From JALZHR01 sp036388475 (GTDB lineage: Bacteria; Acidobacteriota; Blastocatellia; Pyrinomonadales; Pyrinomonadaceae), in assembly GCA_036388475.1 (NCBI GenBank), contig DASVRT010000062.1, positions 1 through 64,000 on the forward strand: 64,000 nucleotides of DNA, read 5' to 3'. Numbering within the stretch: position 1 is the first letter of the stretch; each line of letters begins with the position of its first letter. Made by a program: the position numbers and the translations under genes. Below the pieces are notes generated by a model that was given only the letters and a program-made list of their open reading frames with translations, had not been told where the DNA came from and did no database searches. Positions 41,343 to 49,764 of this stretch are shown one piece after another.

Positions 41343-42488
41343 TTTGCGCAGCGCACGCACAATCAATTCCCGAAAGTTTTCTTCATCGTCAAAAATCAAT
41401 TCACTTTCCACGACGTCACACGGCAGATTAAATTGTAAATCTTTTAATTTCACGGCATCTTTGGCAGTCGTCAAAAACCTTTGCGCGCCGCGCGCGGCGG
41501 CTTCGCTTTCCAGGTCATCAATATCTTTTTGTGTGTAGCGATGATGGTCGCGAAAAGCTTTAGTAAAAATCAAATCAAATTTTTCGCGTCTCAACTGCTC
41601 GAAAAAGCTTTCGGGATTGCCGAGCGCGCCGAAGGCAATAAAGTGGTCAGTGGTCAGGCGCGCGGGGTCAGTTGTCGTTTGGTCTTCGGTCTCGGGGTTC
41701 GGGTCTTTGACTGCTTGCTGAACAGCTTCTCTCTGACCACCGACCACTGACGGCTGACCATTTTTGCCGCTTTGCGCCGCGGCGTTAAATTTTTTCAGGC
41801 TTGCCAGATTCGATATTTTATTTTCCGAAACGAAAATTTCACAGCGCGGATTTATCTCTGAAATCTGCAATTTCAAATCCGCAATTTGTTTTGCCTCAAT
41901 CAGATTTGCGCGCGTAATGACAACTGCATCGGCGCGTTTCAAATTCGATAACGGCTCGCGCAAAATTCCGCCCGGCAAAATTTCGCCGTTGCCGAACGGA
42001 TTGGTCGCGTCAACGCAAACGATATCCAAATCGCGTCGGACGCGCCGGTGCTGAAACGCGTCGTCCAGCACAAATGCCGTAATTCCCAGATTTTCGCGCG
42101 CCCAATTTCCCGCTTCGACGCGATTTCGGTCGGCAATAACCGCAGAAAGACCAACCAGTTTGCGGGCAAGCTCAAACGGCTCGTCGCCCGCTTTCTTGAC
42201 GTCGGCTAAAATCTTTTCGCCGTCCGAAACCAAAACTCCGGCGCGCGGATTTTCGCGTTTATAGCCGCGCGTCAGGATGCAGACGCGCGCGCCGCGCGCG
42301 GCTATAATCCGTGCGACGTGGGCGACCAGCGGAGTTTTTCCCGTTCCGCCGACCGTTATATTTCCGATGCTGATAGTCGGAGCTTGAAGCGAGCAAGATT
42401 TGAAAACGCCCTTTTCGTAAAGCGAAGCTCTGGCGCGAACAACCGCGCGATAAAGCAAACTGAAGGGTTTTAGAAAAGGGCGGAACAT
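41298..42488 (-). CDS. lpxK: Tetraacyldisaccharide 4'-kinase with a repeat insertion
   Basis: This 396-aa enzyme phosphorylates the lipid A precursor at the inner membrane. Motifs: SIGNITVGGTGKTPLVAHVA (Walker A), ILTRGYKRE, DEPFELARKL, VLDDAFQHRRVRRDLDIVCVDA and AFGALGNPESFFEQL. Between FNAAAQSGK and FIAFGALG lies a stretch of about 40 residues (QPSVVGGQREAVQQ through DPARLTTDHF) encoded by a TGGTCAG word hairpin in frame. The C-terminal residues RKSTNQE come from another inverted repeat. ATG 42488 was used; the upstream frame is word DNA. It is the second gene after waaA. Confidence 0.9.
   Translation of the reverse strand: MFRPFLKPFSLLYRAVVRARASLYEKGVFKSCSLQAPTISIGNITVGGTGKTPLVAHVARIIAARGARVCILTRGYKRENPRAGVLVSDGEKILADVKKAGDEPFELARKLVGLSAVIADRNRVEAGNWARENLGITAFVLDDAFQHRRVRRDLDIVCVDATNPFGNGEILPGGILREPLSNLKRADAVVITRANLIEAKQIADLKLQISEINPRCEIFVSENKISNLASLKKFNAAAQSGKNGQPSVVGGQREAVQQAVKDPNPETEDQTTTDPARLTTDHFIAFGALGNPESFFEQLRREKFDLIFTKAFRDHHRYTQKDIDDLESEAAARGAQRFLTTAKDAVKLKDLQFNLPCDVVESELIFDDEENFRELIVRALRKRISREQTRKSTNQE
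41643..41764. repeat. TGGTCAG-word hairpin inside the lpxK coding sequence
   Basis: The block 41644-41658 (two TGGTCAG steps) pairs with 41734-41748 with one mismatch; further words (GACGGCTGACC) extend the right arm. The whole element is about 120 bp and open in the lpxK frame. The same word occurs at 12.0 and 17.3 kb. Confidence 0.9.
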
Positions 42489-42522
42489 TTTTAAGTAATT
42501 TTCATCACCGCAAACACAGAGA

Positions 42523-42590
42523 AAGGATGAATTTGAAGCGATGAATTTGCAATTCATCATCCCGCATTCATCGTTCATCGTTTTTCTTAT
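42523..42590. repeat. Heptad-word hairpin (GATGAAT word) between waaA and lpxK
   Basis: GATGAATTTGC around 42540 faces GCAATTCATC, and GATGAAC/GATGAAT words continue on the right to 42590. It covers the last codons and the stop of waaA (tail NDER) and most of the gap before lpxK. Confidence 0.8.
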
Positions 42591-43908
42591 CCGTGTCTTT
42601 ACGGCGTAATTTTTTCACTTCAAAAATCGGCTTTAGATACTCAATCGTTTTAACGCTTGCGCCGCGATTCGACTGCATCACGCGAAAAGCGTTTTCGGCT
42701 AATTTTTCGCGCCTCGCCGTATCTTCCAGAAGTTTTGTGAAACTCTCGGCGAGTTTGGCGGGAATTTTCTGCTCGTCGAGTTTCGGCAATTGAACGAGCG
42801 CGTCCTTTTCCAGAAACTCGCGCACGACTGCGTCGAAATTCGATGTATAAAATCCCGTCACGATTGCTTTTTGCGCCGCTGCCGGTTCTAAAACGCTTTG
42901 TCCGCCGTGCGGAATCAGGCTGCCGCCGACGAAAACGAATTCCGCCAGCGGATAAACCGCGCGCAGCTCGCCGATGCTGTCGAGTAAAATTATTTCGGCG
43001 GCTTTATCGCGCGGCGAAGGCTTTTCGCCGCGCCGCGCCCAATCAAAACCGGAATTTTTTATTATTCCGGCAACTTCGACAAATCTCTCCGGGCGGCGCG
43101 GCACGAGCATCAGACGCGGCAGTTTGTCGCCTGCGGATTTGTAAACCGTCCTGAAAGCCTCGATAATCCATTTTTCTTCCGGCGCGTGCGTGCTCGCCGC
43201 CACGATTAAAGGCGCATCTTCGGAGACGGCGAAACGCTCGCGAAATTCGCTCGTCAAACCGTTTTCCGTTTCATTAAACTGCTGGTCGAATTTGACGTTT
43301 CCCGTGACTTTCACTTTCGTGTTGCGGATGCCGAGCGCCATCAGGCGTTTGGCGTCCGCCGCGTTCTGCATCAAAGCCCAATCGACGTGATGCAGAACGC
43401 GGCGGATTGTTTTCGGAATCCAGCCGTAGCGATTCGCCGATTTTTGGGATAAACGCCCGTTGACAATGGCAATCTTCGCGCCCGAACGGCTGGCTTCGCG
43501 CAGAAAATTCAACCAGATTTCGGTTTCCATCAATAAAACGATGTCGGGCTGAATTTTTCGCAGCGCGCGGCGCACGGCGAAACGGAAATCAAACGGAAAA
43601 TAAAAAACCAGCGCGGCATCGGCGGCAAAAATTTCCTTTGCCAGAAGCTGCCCGGCGAGCGTCGTCGTCGAAACGACTAATTTATATTCGGGAAAATTTT
43701 TGAGAAGCTCTTTGACCAGCGGTCGCGCGGCTTGCGTTTCGCCGACCGAAACGCAGTGAAGCCAGACGACGGCGCGCCCTTCGGCGTCGAAATCCGGCAG
43801 CTTTCCCAGACGCTCGCGCCAACTCTCCGCGTATTTTTTTTGAAAAAGAAATCGCGGCAGAAAGACGAGAAAACCGATGACGAGCAGGAAGCTGTAAAGT
43901 AGAAACAT
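42568..43908 (-). CDS. waaA: 3-deoxy-D-manno-octulosonic acid (Kdo) transferase
   Basis: The 446-aa inner-membrane enzyme adds Kdo from CMP-Kdo to the lipid A precursor. Seen: N-terminal anchor (LLYSFLLVIGFLVFLPRFLF), RERLGKLP, WLHCVSVGETQAARPLVKEL, VVSTTTLAGQ, ILLMETEIWLNFL, GNVKFDQ, AASTHAPEEKWIIEAF, LVPRRPERF, FVGGSLIPHGGQSVLEPAA. These include the conserved acidic and His residues of the family. With lpxK it shows that the organism makes Kdo-lipid A. The C-terminal tail RKDTDKKNDER is repeat-derived. Confidence 0.94.
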   Translation of the reverse strand: MFLLYSFLLVIGFLVFLPRFLFQKKYAESWRERLGKLPDFDAEGRAVVWLHCVSVGETQAARPLVKELLKNFPEYKLVVSTTTLAGQLLAKEIFAADAALVFYFPFDFRFAVRRALRKIQPDIVLLMETEIWLNFLREASRSGAKIAIVNGRLSQKSANRYGWIPKTIRRVLHHVDWALMQNAADAKRLMALGIRNTKVKVTGNVKFDQQFNETENGLTSEFRERFAVSEDAPLIVAASTHAPEEKWIIEAFRTVYKSAGDKLPRLMLVPRRPERFVEVAGIIKNSGFDWARRGEKPSPRDKAAEIILLDSIGELRAVYPLAEFVFVGGSLIPHGGQSVLEPAAAQKAIVTGFYTSNFDAVVREFLEKDALVQLPKLDEQKIPAKLAESFTKLLEDTARREKLAENAFRVMQSNRGASVKTIEYLKPIFEVKKLRRKDTDKKNDER

Positions 43909-43913
43909 TTCTG

Positions 43914-43990
43914 AAGTCGAGAATCGACGGGTCGAGAATAGAGAGCGGAGAGAAACTCTTTCGACCCGTCGACTCTCGACCCGTCGACTT
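43914..43990. repeat. Heptad-word hairpin (TCGACCC word)
   Basis: CGACGGGTCGA (43925-43935) pairs with TCGACCCGTCG (43961-43971). The right arm reads TCGACCC, GTCGACT, CTCGACC, CGTCGAC in near 7-bp steps, and AAGTCGA at the left end pairs with TCGACTT at the right end. It lies between efp and waaA. Confidence 0.85.
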
Positions 43991-44553
43991 TATTTCACTC
44001 TTTCGATATATCTGGATTCGGTCGGATTGACGCGGATGCGCTCGCCTTCGGTAATAAACGGCGGCACGGTCAGCGTCACGCCGTTTTCGAGCTTGGCGGG
44101 CTTGTTTGAATTGGAAACGGTCGCGCCTTTCAGCACCGGGTCGGTTTCGGTGACTGTCAGTTCCATCGAATCCGGCAGTTTGACGCCGATGGGCGAGCCT
44201 TCGTAAAATTCGACCTCAAGCTTCAAGCCGGGCATCAGCCACTGCGCCGCGTCGCCCAAATCTTCTTCGGACAGCGCGATTTGCTCGTAAGTTTCGGCGT
44301 TCATAAAATGATGCTGCGAGCCGTCGGAATAAAGATATTCCATATTGTGCTGCTCCATCGTCGCGCGTTCGAGCGTGTCGTTTGAACGAAAACGATGCTC
44401 GAACGAGCTGCCCGTTCGCAGATTCCTGAGCCGCGCCTGCACCATCGCGCGCAGGTTGCCGGGCGTGTGATGCCGAAATTCCATCACTTTGCACGGCGCG
44501 CCCTCGAAAACAATCACCATGCCTTTGCGAATATCGTTTGCTGAAAGTGCCAT
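43990..44553 (-). CDS. efp: Elongation factor P with an Asn tip residue
   Basis: This 187-aa factor relieves ribosome stalling at proline runs. All three domains are present: KGMVIVFEGAPCKVMEFRHHTPGN, then MEYLYSDGSQHHFMNAETYEQIAL, then ELTVTETDPVLKGATVSNSNKPA and GERIRVNPTESRYIERVK. The loop that normally carries the modified Lys or Arg reads HTPGNLRAMVQ, with Asn33 at the tip, so neither lysylation nor rhamnosylation can occur as in the known pathways. GGAGAT and a TATACC box lie upstream. It stands between two repeat elements. Confidence 0.93.
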   Translation of the reverse strand: MALSANDIRKGMVIVFEGAPCKVMEFRHHTPGNLRAMVQARLRNLRTGSSFEHRFRSNDTLERATMEQHNMEYLYSDGSQHHFMNAETYEQIALSEEDLGDAAQWLMPGLKLEVEFYEGSPIGVKLPDSMELTVTETDPVLKGATVSNSNKPAKLENGVTLTVPPFITEGERIRVNPTESRYIERVK

Positions 44554-44642
44554 TCTTAAATCTCCGTCGTCTGGTATAAATTTTTGATGTATTACAAAAT
44601 TAATAGTTTAATTTTTGCAGCGAGTGTTTGTCCAGCAGGAAA

Positions 44643-44776
44643 GATGAAGGATGAGAGATGAAAGCCGAGGGATGAATAAAGAAAGTTTCGAGTTTTAAAT
44701 TCTGAATTTTAAGTCAGCAAAATCTTTCATTCAAAACTCGGACTCTGCACTCGGAACTTTTTCAGCCTTCATCCTT
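44643..44776. repeat. Heptad-word hairpin (GATGAAG word)
   Basis: The left arm is five exact steps: GATGAAG, GATGAGA, GATGAAA, GCCGAGG, GATGAAT. GATGAAGG (44643-44650) pairs with CCTTCATC (44766-44773). An inner CGAGTTTT (44689-44696) pairs with AAAACTCG (44733-44740). The stop codon of the neighbouring lipoprotein gene is formed inside the right arm. Confidence 0.88.
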
Positions 44777-45305
44777 GCTTAAACGGCATCGGCGGCGGTT
44801 CTTCGCCTTCTTTCGGCGGCTCGCGGTTGATGCTCTGGAAAATGCTGAGGATGCGGTCGTGCATCGCTCTGGCGTCTTTATTATCGGGATTGAGCTTTAA
44901 ACCTTTGCGAAAATCGCCGAGCGCCGCGCGATACTGCGCCGCTTCGGTCAGCGCGAAAGCGCGTGTGAAATAAGCTTCCGCCAGAGCTTCTTTAGCTTTC
45001 GCGCCGGTTTGTTTCGCCTTGTAATCTTTTTCGGCTTTTTCGATGTTAGTTGTAAATTCCGAAACGTCAATCGCTTTTGCCATCGGACTTTCGGTTTGAG
45101 TTTTCGGCGCGCCGTTCGGCAACGCGTTATTCGCGCTTTCCGTTTTGTTTGACGAATGACTGGAAGTGACGAGCGAATTCGCGTTTTGCCCGGTCGAAAC
45201 GTTTGGGTTATTTGCGTTTGGCGTTTGCTGCTGCGCAACCTGCGCGGAATTGCCGCACGCCGCCAAGCCGAAAGCCAGAAATCCGGCAACTAATGCTTTT
45301 TTCAT
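44769..45305 (-). CDS. Lipoprotein with a TPR-like segment
   Basis: The 178-aa protein has a lipoprotein signal ending in GLAAC, then an Asn/Ser/Thr/Gln-rich linker of about 70 residues, then helices with a TPR pattern (KEALAEAYFTRAFALTEAAQYRAALGDFRKGLKLNPDNKDA) and a Pro/Glu-rich end. TPR units bind proteins. The ATG at 45305 directly follows the stop of the upstream gene (1-nt gap), so the two are probably co-translated. An upstream start in the longest frame would lie in that gene. Its function is unknown. Confidence 0.78.
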   Translation of the reverse strand: MKKALVAGFLAFGLAACGNSAQVAQQQTPNANNPNVSTGQNANSLVTSSHSSNKTESANNALPNGAPKTQTESPMAKAIDVSEFTTNIEKAEKDYKAKQTGAKAKEALAEAYFTRAFALTEAAQYRAALGDFRKGLKLNPDNKDARAMHDRILSIFQSINREPPKEGEEPPPMPFKQG

Positions 45306-45306
45306 A

Positions 45307-47262
45307 TTATTTTTTCTCGATATACGGGCGCGCCTGCACGACGTAAAGCTGTCCTTTGATAAATCCGTATTCAATGTCCTGCTCTTTTTTGTTGCCGAAA
45401 ATCCGCTTGATATTCAGAGCCGTTTTCGCCAGGTTTCTCGATTGAACATTGGTTAAAATTCGTTTCGAAGATTTATCCGCGCACTTGTCGGCGGTTTCTT
45501 TTAAACCGCCGCTTTCGTCAAAAATGAAGGCGTTTTCCTGCTGCGAAAAAGTCATCAGGATAACCGAGTTCGATTTCGGGTTAAACAGAATCTGTTCGGG
45601 AATGCCTTTGTTATCAACGACTTTCGAGTTATGACCGCACACCACGCTGATATAAACCGCGTTTTCGTTTTCCTCGTCAAACGGGTCTTTGGTAATCATC
45701 ACGCCGCCTCTGTCCATATCCACGCTGTGTTGTATCAGCGCCGACATATAAACGTCCGTCTGGCTGACGTAATTGCGCACGCGCGCTTCGTAAGCCTCGA
45801 ATTTCCAGAGCGAAGCCCAGACTTTTTTCACGGCTTCGATAAGCTTTTCTTCTTCCTTCACATTGGCGACGCTCGAATAAAGTCCCGCGCCGGAAAAATT
45901 CGGCAAATCTTCCGAGTTCGAAGAACTGCGAACGAAAACGGATTTTCCGCCGAGCTGCGTGCGCCATTTCTCGATAATCTGTTGTTTTAAATCTTCGTCG
46001 AATTTCCCGTCCTGAATCTGCGCGCGCAATTCTTCCAGCTTTTGACGCCGGATGCGCGGATTGTGAACAAAATCATTGTTGTCAATCAGTTCCAGAATAA
46101 TTTTGTCGATGCCGTTCTCCTTTATAAACTTGTCATACCAGTAGAAAGGCACGGTAAAACCGTCGGGAACGATGAAGCCCGCCGCTTTCGCGTTCAGCAT
46201 TTCGCCCAGATTAGCCGCTTTCGAGCCGTAAATGACGCTATCTTTTTTGCGCATTTCGCGCAAACCGGCTAGTTTTTTGACCGTCAGATTGACGGGCGGA
46301 ATTTGCTGGTCGGGCGATTTCGGAATCTCGGGTCTTGGCTCGTCGGGTTTGTAATCGGCTATTCTTTTTATTTTATAATCGGTTAAATCGGCTTCGAGAT
46401 TGACCCAATAGGTGTCGAATTCCTTAAAAAGCTTGTCGGCGTCCTTGATATAAACGTTCGGAATATTCCAGTCTTTCGCTAAGATATTGACGTGCGAAAG
46501 CGGCGTCGAAGGCTTGGCGACGATAATGCCGCGCACGGGCGGAAGATTCAGAGGCAGTTCCTTCAAAACCAGGATTTCGTTGTCGCCGATTTCGACCGTG
46601 TCGTCGAGCTTTTCGATAACGTGAATGCGCCCGATTGCCTTGCCCGTGTTCAAAGCCAGATATTCCTGATTTTTGGCGATGTCGCTTTGCAAAACCCGGT
46701 CGATGTCCAAATCAGCCGAAACGTCTTCCTGCCGAATCGAGTTCGGTTTGTAGAAAACTTCCTGAAAGAAAGTTTTGTTGATGACGTCATTAGCTAATTT
46801 GAGGTGCTCGGCGGTCGCCAAATCGCCTTCCCACAATTCCCAGGTGAATTTTTCGACCGGCTTTTGCCACGCGATAGTGCCGACGATAAAGCGGCGTTTT
46901 TCGTCGATGTAAATCGGCTTGAAAACGTCTTCGCCGCGCGCGACCAGATAGCTCGCCAAAAGAAAATCCTTGTGAAAACGAAAACGCTGCGAGTTGACGT
47001 AATAAATTTTGTTTTTATTTTTACGGTCGATGACAAACATCGAGTGCGGCAAGGCGAAGGGCGTGCCCTGGTGATAAGTGCGCGCAATCGAATCAAAATC
47101 CGCCTGCGTCTTGATTTCATTCAAAGCGCGTTTCGCCGAATCCGGCTTTTTCGACATCGCGCCGGCAGGCTCGCGCGTCGGCGAAGGTTTGCGGGACATC
47201 TGCCCGAAAGCGTTCGGCGCGAAAAGCGAAACCAAAAGTAAGACAAAGGTCAGTTTTCTCAT
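45307..47262 (-). CDS. Exported PEP-synthase/PPDK-like protein (swiveling plus ATP-grasp domains)
   Basis: This 651-aa protein starts with a signal peptide (RKLTFVLLLVSLFAPNAFG). Residues about 240-290 form a phosphohistidine-type swiveling domain with TPLSHVNILAKDWNIPNVY. The C-terminal 300 residues match the PEP/pyruvate-binding ATP-grasp domain: YGSKAANLGEMLNA, GFIVPDGFTVPFYWY, VFVRSSSNSEDLPNFSGAGLYSS, and ending IEYGFIKGQLYVVQARPY. The order is the reverse of PEP synthase, whose ATP domain comes first; it is closer to dikinase-type proteins. A signal peptide on an ATP-using enzyme is odd. Its ATG overlaps the carbonic anhydrase stop. Confidence 0.82.
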   Translation of the reverse strand: MRKLTFVLLLVSLFAPNAFGQMSRKPSPTREPAGAMSKKPDSAKRALNEIKTQADFDSIARTYHQGTPFALPHSMFVIDRKNKNKIYYVNSQRFRFHKDFLLASYLVARGEDVFKPIYIDEKRRFIVGTIAWQKPVEKFTWELWEGDLATAEHLKLANDVINKTFFQEVFYKPNSIRQEDVSADLDIDRVLQSDIAKNQEYLALNTGKAIGRIHVIEKLDDTVEIGDNEILVLKELPLNLPPVRGIIVAKPSTPLSHVNILAKDWNIPNVYIKDADKLFKEFDTYWVNLEADLTDYKIKRIADYKPDEPRPEIPKSPDQQIPPVNLTVKKLAGLREMRKKDSVIYGSKAANLGEMLNAKAAGFIVPDGFTVPFYWYDKFIKENGIDKIILELIDNNDFVHNPRIRRQKLEELRAQIQDGKFDEDLKQQIIEKWRTQLGGKSVFVRSSSNSEDLPNFSGAGLYSSVANVKEEEKLIEAVKKVWASLWKFEAYEARVRNYVSQTDVYMSALIQHSVDMDRGGVMITKDPFDEENENAVYISVVCGHNSKVVDNKGIPEQILFNPKSNSVILMTFSQQENAFIFDESGGLKETADKCADKSSKRILTNVQSRNLAKTALNIKRIFGNKKEQDIEYGFIKGQLYVVQARPYIEKK

Positions 47263-47921
47263 TTTCCGACTCCAATATTTTTCCGTTTCGTTAAAGATTT
47301 TTCTCTTAATTCAGCCAAATCCTCAAGGCTTTCAATCGTCACGTTCAAATCCTGGAAAATGCCCTCGTCGAGCCGATAAATCCAGCCGTGAATCGCGACC
47401 TTCTGACCGTTCATCCAGGCGTCCTGCAAAATGGTCGTCTCGCCGACGTTCATCACCTGCTCGACGATGTTCAGCTCGCACAGAAGGTCGAGTTTTTCGT
47501 CGTCGGTCGGCGCGGCGTCGAGCAAATCCTTGAAATCCTTGGCGATGTCCTGAATGTGCCGCAGCCAGTTGTCAATCAAACCCAAGCGCGCATTTTCAAA
47601 CGCCGCGATGACGCCGCCGCAATTGTAATGACCGCAGACGATAATATGTTTGACCTTCAAAGCTTCGACGGCAAACTGCATCACCGAAAGACAATTCATA
47701 TCGGTATGCACGACCAGATTGGCGATGTTTCGATGCACGAAAAGCTCGCCCGGCAGAAGTCCGATGCTGACCGCCGGCGTGATGCGGCTGTCCGAACAGC
47801 CAATCCAGAGATATTGCGGATTTTGCAGCCGCGCCAGATTTTCAAAAAAATCCGGCTTGCTTTCCGTCATCTGCCGCGCCCAGTTTTTATTGTCGTCTAA
47901 AAGATGCTTCAGTTTGCTCAC
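47259..47921 (-). CDS. can: Beta-carbonic anhydrase
   Basis: This 220-aa zinc enzyme interconverts CO2 and bicarbonate. Motifs: WIGCSDSRITPAVSIGLLPGELFVHRNIANLV (Cys ligand and Asp-Arg dyad) and VCGHYNCGGVIAAF (His and Cys ligands). The length is normal for the CynT/Can class. It starts with GTG. Its stop and the ATG of the exported PEP-synthase-like gene overlap (ATGA), which couples the two; the reason for that pairing is not evident. Confidence 0.94.
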   Translation of the reverse strand: MSKLKHLLDDNKNWARQMTESKPDFFENLARLQNPQYLWIGCSDSRITPAVSIGLLPGELFVHRNIANLVVHTDMNCLSVMQFAVEALKVKHIIVCGHYNCGGVIAAFENARLGLIDNWLRHIQDIAKDFKDLLDAAPTDDEKLDLLCELNIVEQVMNVGETTILQDAWMNGQKVAIHGWIYRLDEGIFQDLNVTIESLEDLAELREKSLTKRKNIGVGK

Positions 47922-47995
47922 AATTTTTAAAAGAAATTATTTTAACCCACGCGGCGAATAAGAAAATTTCACAAAAGAGAAATCAACCGCATTTT

Positions 47996-48057
47996 AAATT
48001 CTAAATTATCAATTCTAAATTATTTCGGAAAATATTGTGCCGGTTAATTCAGAATTT
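47996..48057. repeat. Word hairpin (AATTCTAA word)
   Basis: AAATTCTAAATT (47996-48007) pairs with AATTCAGAATTT (48046-48057) with one mismatch. A second direct copy AATTCTAAATTA lies at 48011. It is in the gap between the GT1 and carbonic anhydrase genes. Confidence 0.65.
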
Positions 48058-48113
48058 AAGATTTAATATCGGCGCATCAATTTTCCTAACTCTTTTCTTT
48101 TCCGCAACTCGCG

Positions 48114-49376
48114 TTATTTTAACATTTCTTCAAGCGCGTCACACGCCATCTGCGTGCCGTGCTCCGCATCTACGATGCGTTTCGCTTCGAGCGCGTTTGA
48201 TTTATAGCTCGAATCGGAAAGAAGTTTTCGCAATTCGACCGCCGCATTTTGCGCCGTGTATTTATCGCGCGAAATCACGCGCGCCGCGCCCGCCCGCTCG
48301 CAGCGCGCCGCGTTGTCGGGCTGGTCGTGCGAGTAAGGCATAAAAAGATGCGGAACTCCGGCGCGCAGAACCTGCGCCGTCGTGCCGACGCCGCCCTGAT
48401 GCACGACGCCAGCCGCTCGCGGAAAAACCCTTGAATAAGGCGCGTAATCAAACGCGACAACCGATTCGTCCAAAGTCGTTTTCGGCGGCTCGTTAAAAAT
48501 GCCGTAAAGCAAAACGGCTCGCCGCCGCAAAATTCGCGCCGCTTCCGCGCTCTGCTCAAAAAAATCGCGCGCGTCCATCACCGCCGCCGAACCCAGTGTA
48601 AAAATAACGGGCGGCTCGCCCGCATCGAGAAATTCCTGTAAGCCCGCGGGCATTTTTCCCAAATCGTCCTGCCCGTCGTAAAAACAAAAACCGCACTGCA
48701 AAGTCGGCGAATGCCAATCCGGCTGCGGCTTTCCCAAAACTTTCGAAAACATTGCCAGATGAAGCAAATCGGAAAATTTCCCGTCAAACAGCGGATTGCT
48801 GTTTTCCTCCAGACCGAGCTCGCGGCGAAAGGCGCGGAAATCGCCCGACCACTTATGCACCAGATGGCGCGCCATACCGAAAATAATCCGGTGAAAACCG
48901 ACCGGCAGAAATCGAAAATGTTTGAGCCACGGCGCGGTCGGCGGCAGAAACGGGTCGTGAGCGGAAAGAAACGACGCCGGCGCGAGGCTCGTCGAAACCC
49001 ATTTGATTCCGGTCATTTCGGCAACCGATTTAGCGGCGAAAACCACTTCGCCGCTGACAAGCAAATCGGCGTTTTTGACCGCGCCGGTCAAATCCTCATA
49101 CATCGCGCGCACGCTCGGCAAAAGAATTTCCCGCAGTAATTTTTCCGAGCCTTTTTTGGCGTCCATTATTTCGCGCGCCAGTTCGCGGTCGTCTTCCGGG
49201 TCGAGGTCGGGACGCATCGGGAAAAACTCGAAGCCGAGCGTGTCGATTTTTTCGCGGTAAACTTCCAGAGTGTTGATAACAATCTCGTGCCCGCGCCGGT
49301 GCAGCTCGATTGCCAGCGCCAGCATCGGGTGCAAATCGCCGAGCGAGCCGAAGGTTGCCAAAACTATTCTTGCCAT
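48114..49376 (-). CDS. GT1-family glycosyltransferase (UGT/MGT-like)
   Basis: This 420-aa protein is a GT-B enzyme. N-terminal VLATFGSLGDLHPMLALAIELHRRGHEI is the acceptor domain start. The donor domain carries PPVIFTLGSAAV and the sugar-nucleotide motif AAGVVHQGGVGTTAQVLRAGVPHLFMPYSHDQPDNAARCE, as in sterol, rhamnosyl and macrolide glycosyltransferases. It lacks a signal or membrane helix. It stands alone between repeat elements. The acceptor may be a lipid or a small hydrophobic molecule; nothing nearby tells. Confidence 0.88.
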   Translation of the reverse strand: MARIVLATFGSLGDLHPMLALAIELHRRGHEIVINTLEVYREKIDTLGFEFFPMRPDLDPEDDRELAREIMDAKKGSEKLLREILLPSVRAMYEDLTGAVKNADLLVSGEVVFAAKSVAEMTGIKWVSTSLAPASFLSAHDPFLPPTAPWLKHFRFLPVGFHRIIFGMARHLVHKWSGDFRAFRRELGLEENSNPLFDGKFSDLLHLAMFSKVLGKPQPDWHSPTLQCGFCFYDGQDDLGKMPAGLQEFLDAGEPPVIFTLGSAAVMDARDFFEQSAEAARILRRRAVLLYGIFNEPPKTTLDESVVAFDYAPYSRVFPRAAGVVHQGGVGTTAQVLRAGVPHLFMPYSHDQPDNAARCERAGAARVISRDKYTAQNAAVELRKLLSDSSYKSNALEAKRIVDAEHGTQMACDALEEMLK

Positions 49377-49411
49377 AATTATTTAGCGACGCGGACACAG
49401 AGAAATATTCA

Positions 49412-49498
49412 AACAGGATGGACAGGATAAACAGGATAAAATAAGGAAGTTCGACGTTCTAAGTTTTAAATTATCCTGTAAATCCTGTCTATCCTGTT
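49412..49498. repeat. Word hairpin (ACAGGATNN, 9-bp word)
   Basis: The left arm 49412-49438 and right arm 49472-49498 match in 24 of 27 positions. The left arm is three 9-bp steps of ACAGGAT plus two variable bases. It is the same word as at 32.5 and 53.65 kb, but the spacer is different. Confidence 0.9.
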
Positions 49499-49509
49499 AA
49501 AATCCGCGT

Positions 49510-49764
49510 TTATCTCTGCTCATCTGCGGTTTCACTTTCTTCTTTCGCGCTCTCTGTGTTCCCTGCGGCTAATTCTTCTTTCTGCCTTTCGGCTTCACGG
49601 ATTTTTAATCTTTCCCTGACCTGAAAGCGCACGCTCAGAAAAAAGCAAACCGCGCCGAAAACCGCCGAGACGAAGCCGCCGTCCCAGTTTCCGCGCCACA
49701 AAAAAAACGCGGCGACTCCCGCTAGAATCACCGCTAATATTTGAAAAAGTCTCTCCATCGTCAC
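49510..49764 (-). CDS. Small two-helix membrane protein
   Basis: This protein of about 84 aa has two hydrophobic helices (LFQILAVILAGVAAFFLW and GFVSAVFGAVCFFLSVRF) followed by a charged tail. The start overlaps the stop of the DUF4349 gene by 4 nt, which suggests translational coupling. I do not recognise it. The tail NTESAKEESETADEQR is encoded by word-like DNA. ATG 49758 is an alternative start. Confidence 0.65.
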   Translation of the reverse strand: MTMERLFQILAVILAGVAAFFLWRGNWDGGFVSAVFGAVCFFLSVRFQVRERLKIREAERQKEELAAGNTESAKEESETADEQR

